DNA from: 13-2-20CM-68-14 sp035640035
Lineage (GTDB): Bacteria; Actinomycetota; Thermoleophilia; Gaiellales; Gaiellaceae
Reading direction: 5' to 3'
Length of the DNA: 15,599 nt
NCBI GenBank assembly: GCA_035640035.1
Contig: DASQWX010000096.1
Coordinates: forward strand, 1-15,599
The position numbers and the translations under genes are program-made. The stretch's first letter is position 1; each line of letters opens with the position of its first letter. A model generated the notes under the pieces. The model was given only the letters and a program-made list of their open reading frames with translations. It did no database searches and was not told where the DNA came from. Positions 13,234 through 15,599 of this stretch are shown piece after piece.

Positions 13234-14163
13234 CTACGTCGGCTTGGCGGCTCGGAGCCTCCGAAGGGCGGCTCCGAACGCCTGGCCGCCGTGAAGCACC
13301 GGCTCGAAGAGGTCGCCCTCCCTCGCGACCCGGTCGAGCGTCTCGCGGCGGCCGAAGTCCCGCGGCCGCACCCGCTCGCTGAGCTCCTCCCACCGAAGCG
13401 GTGTCGACACCGGCGCGCCGGGCTTCGGCCGGACTGAATAGACAGACGCGATCGTCTTGCCATGGCCGTTCTGGCGGTGGTCGACGAGGACGCCCTGCCG
13501 TTTCTTCTTCAACCACTCCGTCGTCACGAGCCCCGGGTGCTCGGCCTCCAGCCGGCGCGAAAGCAGCTCCGCGAACTCGTACGTCTGGTCGAAGGTCGCG
13601 CGGCGCGCGATCGGGACCAGGACGTGAATGCCGTCCGCGCCGCTCGTCTTCACGAACGACGGGAGCTCGAGCTCCTCGAGCGCCTCGCGGACCAGGTGAG
13701 CGACCCGGACGGCCTGCGCGAAGCCGTCGCGTGCGTCCGGCGGGTCGAGATCGAAGAGGACGAAGTCGGGCCGGTCCGGCTTGTCGACACGCGAGTACCA
13801 CGCATTCATATCGATGCAGTGCATCTGCACCATCCACAGCAGCGCGAGCTCGTCGTCAACGAGCGGGAAGTCGACCAGTCGCGAGCCGCCTTCGCGAGGC
13901 CAGGTCCGAAAGCGGCGGGTTTTGATCCAGGACGGCATTCCTTTCGGCGCCTGCTTCTGGAAGAACGCAGGCCCGGTGATTCCCTCGCGCCAGCGCTTCA
14001 TCGTGAACGGCCGCTCCCGAAGGTGGGGCACGATCGCCGGCGCGATCTCGCGGTAGTACTCGAACAGGTCGCCTTTGGTGACGCCGTCGTCGGGAAAGAG
14101 GACGCGGTCCGGGCTGCTCAGCCGGACGACGCGGTTCCCGCGCCTCGCCTCGTACTCACTCAA
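13234..14163 (-). CDS. Stand-alone LigD-type polymerase (archaeo-eukaryotic primase family)
   Basis: The 309-residue protein corresponds to the polymerase domain of the bacterial NHEJ ligase LigD, without ligase or nuclease domains. Motif I is FDLDPPD (Asp138 and Asp140), motif II is KTSGADGIHVLVP (172-184), and the third acidic metal-site residue is probably Asp228 in VDHRQN. GPAFFQKQAP, VDFPLVDDELALLWMVQMHC and NAWYSR are also typical. Such enzymes add NTPs or dNTPs at DNA ends and gaps. No Ku or ligase gene is visible in the window. The start is TTG at 14161-14163, inside the end of the methyltransferase gene (8-nt overlap, TTGAGTGA). The protein then begins SEYEARRGNRVVRLSSPDRVLFP, in line with the family. 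Translational coupling with the upstream gene is likely. Confidence 0.9.
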   Translation of the reverse strand: MSEYEARRGNRVVRLSSPDRVLFPDDGVTKGDLFEYYREIAPAIVPHLRERPFTMKRWREGITGPAFFQKQAPKGMPSWIKTRRFRTWPREGGSRLVDFPLVDDELALLWMVQMHCIDMNAWYSRVDKPDRPDFVLFDLDPPDARDGFAQAVRVAHLVREALEELELPSFVKTSGADGIHVLVPIARRATFDQTYEFAELLSRRLEAEHPGLVTTEWLKKKRQGVLVDHRQNGHGKTIASVYSVRPKPGAPVSTPLRWEELSERVRPRDFGRRETLDRVAREGDLFEPVLHGGQAFGAALRRLRAAKPT

Positions 14164-14917
14164 CTCGTGTCCAGTACGCCACAGTCCGGAAGCGGCGGCG
14201 GAACTCGGCGTCGGTCGGCGTCAGCTCGCGCACGCGGTCGGCGAGCGCGGCCCGCTCCTCGTCGGACTGGCCCGCGATCGAGCTGACGGAAAGGATGTTC
14301 GCAAGCCACCGCTCCCGGTCCGAGGCGATCTCGCGCACGAGCTCGTCTTCGTGCAGCGGCCCGAATCCAGAGCGGGCGAATGCCTCCCGCCACTCGCCGG
14401 AAACGACGCGCGACTGCCCCGGCCGGCCGCCGCGGGCGAACGCGTCCTGAATAACGTGCGACGCCTCCCCGAGGACCGGCTCGAGGTGCTTCTCGAAGAT
14501 GTTCCAGAGGAACGCGAAGACGCCCTGGGGCCGGAGAACGCGCTCGACCTCCGCAACCGTCTCCTTCGTCGCGAACCAATGGAAGGCCTCACCGGAGAAA
14601 ACAGCGTCGACGGAATCGTCGCCGACGGGAATCGCCTGCCCCTCGCCCACCAGCGCTTCCGCGTCGGGCACGACCTCGCGCAGGACGGCAAGCATGGCGT
14701 CGTCCGGCTCGACCGCAAGCACGTGCCCGAACCGCGTCACGAGCGCGCGCGTCAGCTTGCCCGTGCCGGCGCCGAGGTCGAGCACGGTCGCGTCCGCGGC
14801 GATTCGCGCATCGCGAACGACACGGTCGATCAGCTCCTCGGGCCACTCGGGCCGGCCGAGCTCGTACTCCCGGGCGGTGCGCCCGAAGGCGTCGGAAGGC
14901 GCGCTTCGCTCAGCCAA
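14156..14917 (-). CDS. Class I SAM-dependent methyltransferase
   Basis: The 253-residue cytosolic protein starts AFGRTAREYELGRPEWPEELI, typical of UbiE/COQ5-like and type 11 methyltransferases. Motif I VLDLGAGTGKLT (45-56) binds SAM, AVEPDDAMLAVLR (68-80) follows, and SVDAVFSGEAFHWF with VERVLRPQGVFAFLWN are the later core motifs. The acceptor substrate is unknown. The TTG start at 14915-14917 overlaps the stop of the acyl-CoA dehydrogenase gene by 8 nt (TTGGCTGA), and the gene overlaps the LigD-polymerase gene by the same length, so these three genes form an operon. The mixture suggests transcriptional convenience rather than one pathway. Confidence 0.85.
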   Translation of the reverse strand: MAERSAPSDAFGRTAREYELGRPEWPEELIDRVVRDARIAADATVLDLGAGTGKLTRALVTRFGHVLAVEPDDAMLAVLREVVPDAEALVGEGQAIPVGDDSVDAVFSGEAFHWFATKETVAEVERVLRPQGVFAFLWNIFEKHLEPVLGEASHVIQDAFARGGRPGQSRVVSGEWREAFARSGFGPLHEDELVREIASDRERWLANILSVSSIAGQSDEERAALADRVRELTPTDAEFRRRFRTVAYWTRVE

Positions 14918-15599
14918 CGGAAGCGAGTGAAGCCGTGCGCTGCTCCTTGACCATCTCCCGCGCGATCACGAGCCGCTGGATCTGGTTCGTCCCTTCGTAG
15001 ATCTGGGTGATCTTGGCGTCCCGCATCATCCGCTCGACGGGATACTCCTGCATGTAGCCGTAGCCGCCGAGGATCTGGACGGCGTCGGTCGTGACCTCCA
15101 TGGCCACGTCGGTGCAGTAGAGCTTCGCCATCGCCGACAGCTTCGTCAGCTCCAGGCCATCGGCGCCGTCGTCGATCAGCTGTCCGCACCGGTAGAGCAG
15201 GCCACGAGCCGCCTCGCACTTCGTCTCCATGTCCGCGAGCGTCGCCGCGATCAGTTCGTGCTGGACGATCGGTTTTCCCATCGTCTCGCGGCTCTTCGCA
15301 TACTCGAGCGCGTAGTCGGTCGCACCCTGGGCGAGACCCAGGCCCTGCGCGCCGATCCCGGGCCGCGAGCGGTCGAGGATCCGCATCGCGATCCGGAAGC
15401 CGTCGCCCTCCTCGCCGAGCAGGTTGTCGGCGGGGACACGCATGTCGTTGAAGAAGAGCTCGCCGGTCGTCGAGCCCTTGATCCCCATCTTCGGCTCGAT
15501 CCGCCCCACCTCGAACCCGGGCGCGCTCGCCTCGACGACGAAGGCCGAGATCCCGGAGTGGCCCGCGCCGGGGTCGGTCTTCGCGAAGACGGTGTACAG
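14910..15599 (-). CDS. Acyl-CoA dehydrogenase, C-terminal part (5' end off right edge)
   Basis: 229 codons are visible; the N-terminal part lies beyond the window and the frame is open to the edge. The fragment begins in the middle beta domain (LYTVFAKTDPGAG, then FVVEASAPGFEVGRIE) and continues into the C-terminal helical domain with GFRIAMRILDRSRPGIGAQGLGLAQ, DAVQILGGYGYMQEYPVERMMRDAK and the active-site segment QIYEGTNQIQR. The Glu of YEGT is the expected catalytic base of the short/medium-chain type. The enzyme oxidises acyl-CoA to enoyl-CoA with FAD, passing electrons to ETF. Chain-length specificity cannot be read from the fragment. It is the first visible gene of the operon with the methyltransferase and LigD-polymerase genes. 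Confidence 0.93.
   Translation of the reverse strand: MYTVFAKTDPGAGHSGISAFVVEASAPGFEVGRIEPKMGIKGSTTGELFFNDMRVPADNLLGEEGDGFRIAMRILDRSRPGIGAQGLGLAQGATDYALEYAKSRETMGKPIVQHELIAATLADMETKCEAARGLLYRCGQLIDDGADGLELTKLSAMAKLYCTDVAMEVTTDAVQILGGYGYMQEYPVERMMRDAKITQIYEGTNQIQRLVIAREMVKEQRTASLASVG

Noticed and set aside
12192..13382. 396-codon plus-strand frame overlapping the secreted propeller-like gene
   Set aside because: It is in another frame over a gene with a good ribosome binding site, signal peptide and normal composition; its product is Arg/Pro-rich with no motif.
12650..13837. 395-codon minus-strand frame across the LigD-polymerase and propeller-like genes
   Set aside because: It overlaps two well-supported genes in other frames and encodes Arg/Gly/Pro-rich low-complexity sequence.
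1..15599. CRISPR array, insertion sequence, prophage, tRNA or rRNA
   Set aside because: I saw no regularly spaced repeats, transposase or integrase motifs, cloverleaf-like sequences or rRNA-like stretches while reading both strands.

Overview
This window reads as chromosomal DNA from a high-GC actinobacterium. The evidence is the very high G+C in third codon positions, the frequent GTG/TTG starts, the actinobacterial type of the Nei, Lhr, stand-alone LigD-polymerase and HhH-GPD proteins, and a set of TANNNT motifs placed 6-8 nt before start codons, as expected for leaderless mRNAs. Several uncharacterised proteins resemble families I associate with Thermoleophilia and related soil Actinomycetota, but that placement is inference. 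I see no phage, IS, CRISPR, tRNA or rRNA signature. Apart from one decayed gene, this is ordinary chromosome.

Layout. (1) 1-1945: a zinc-homeostasis locus. A divergent pair consists of a metal ABC transporter gene (minus strand, running off the left edge) and a Fur-family zinc regulator (plus strand), with a Fur/Zur-like operator between them. The transporter gene is unusual: the permease and the lipoprotein-type substrate-binding domain lie in one uninterrupted reading frame. (2) 1947-7141: a Nei-type DNA glycosylase and a large Lhr helicase, both minus strand, an adjacency also known from mycobacteria. (3) 7163-8233: small minus-strand genes, including two divergent copies of a CxC-motif cytosolic family, a one-helix membrane protein and a possible 26-residue ORF. 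(4) 8277-10559: plus-strand genes for an adenylate-kinase-like P-loop protein, a wrecked GMC oxidoreductase gene (frameshift plus internal deletion), an HhH-GPD repair-like protein and a secreted protein of unknown function. (5) 10560-10816: a convergent intergenic region with two strong hairpins. (6) 10817-13230: a divergent pair, a CrtI/PYROXD2-like FAD oxidoreductase (minus) and a secreted, C-terminally membrane-anchored propeller-like protein (plus). (7) 13234-15599: a minus-strand operon of an acyl-CoA dehydrogenase (cut by the right edge), a SAM methyltransferase and a stand-alone LigD-type polymerase, joined by two 8-nt overlaps that each use a TTG start.

Functionally the window mixes zinc acquisition and its regulator with scattered DNA-repair genes (Nei, Lhr, HhH-GPD, LigD-Pol) and metabolic or envelope genes. 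I found no convincing new defence or mobile system. The most interesting items are the permease/binding-protein fusion with an internal lipobox, the repeated leaderless-promoter geometry, the duplicated CxC family and the GMC gene remnant.
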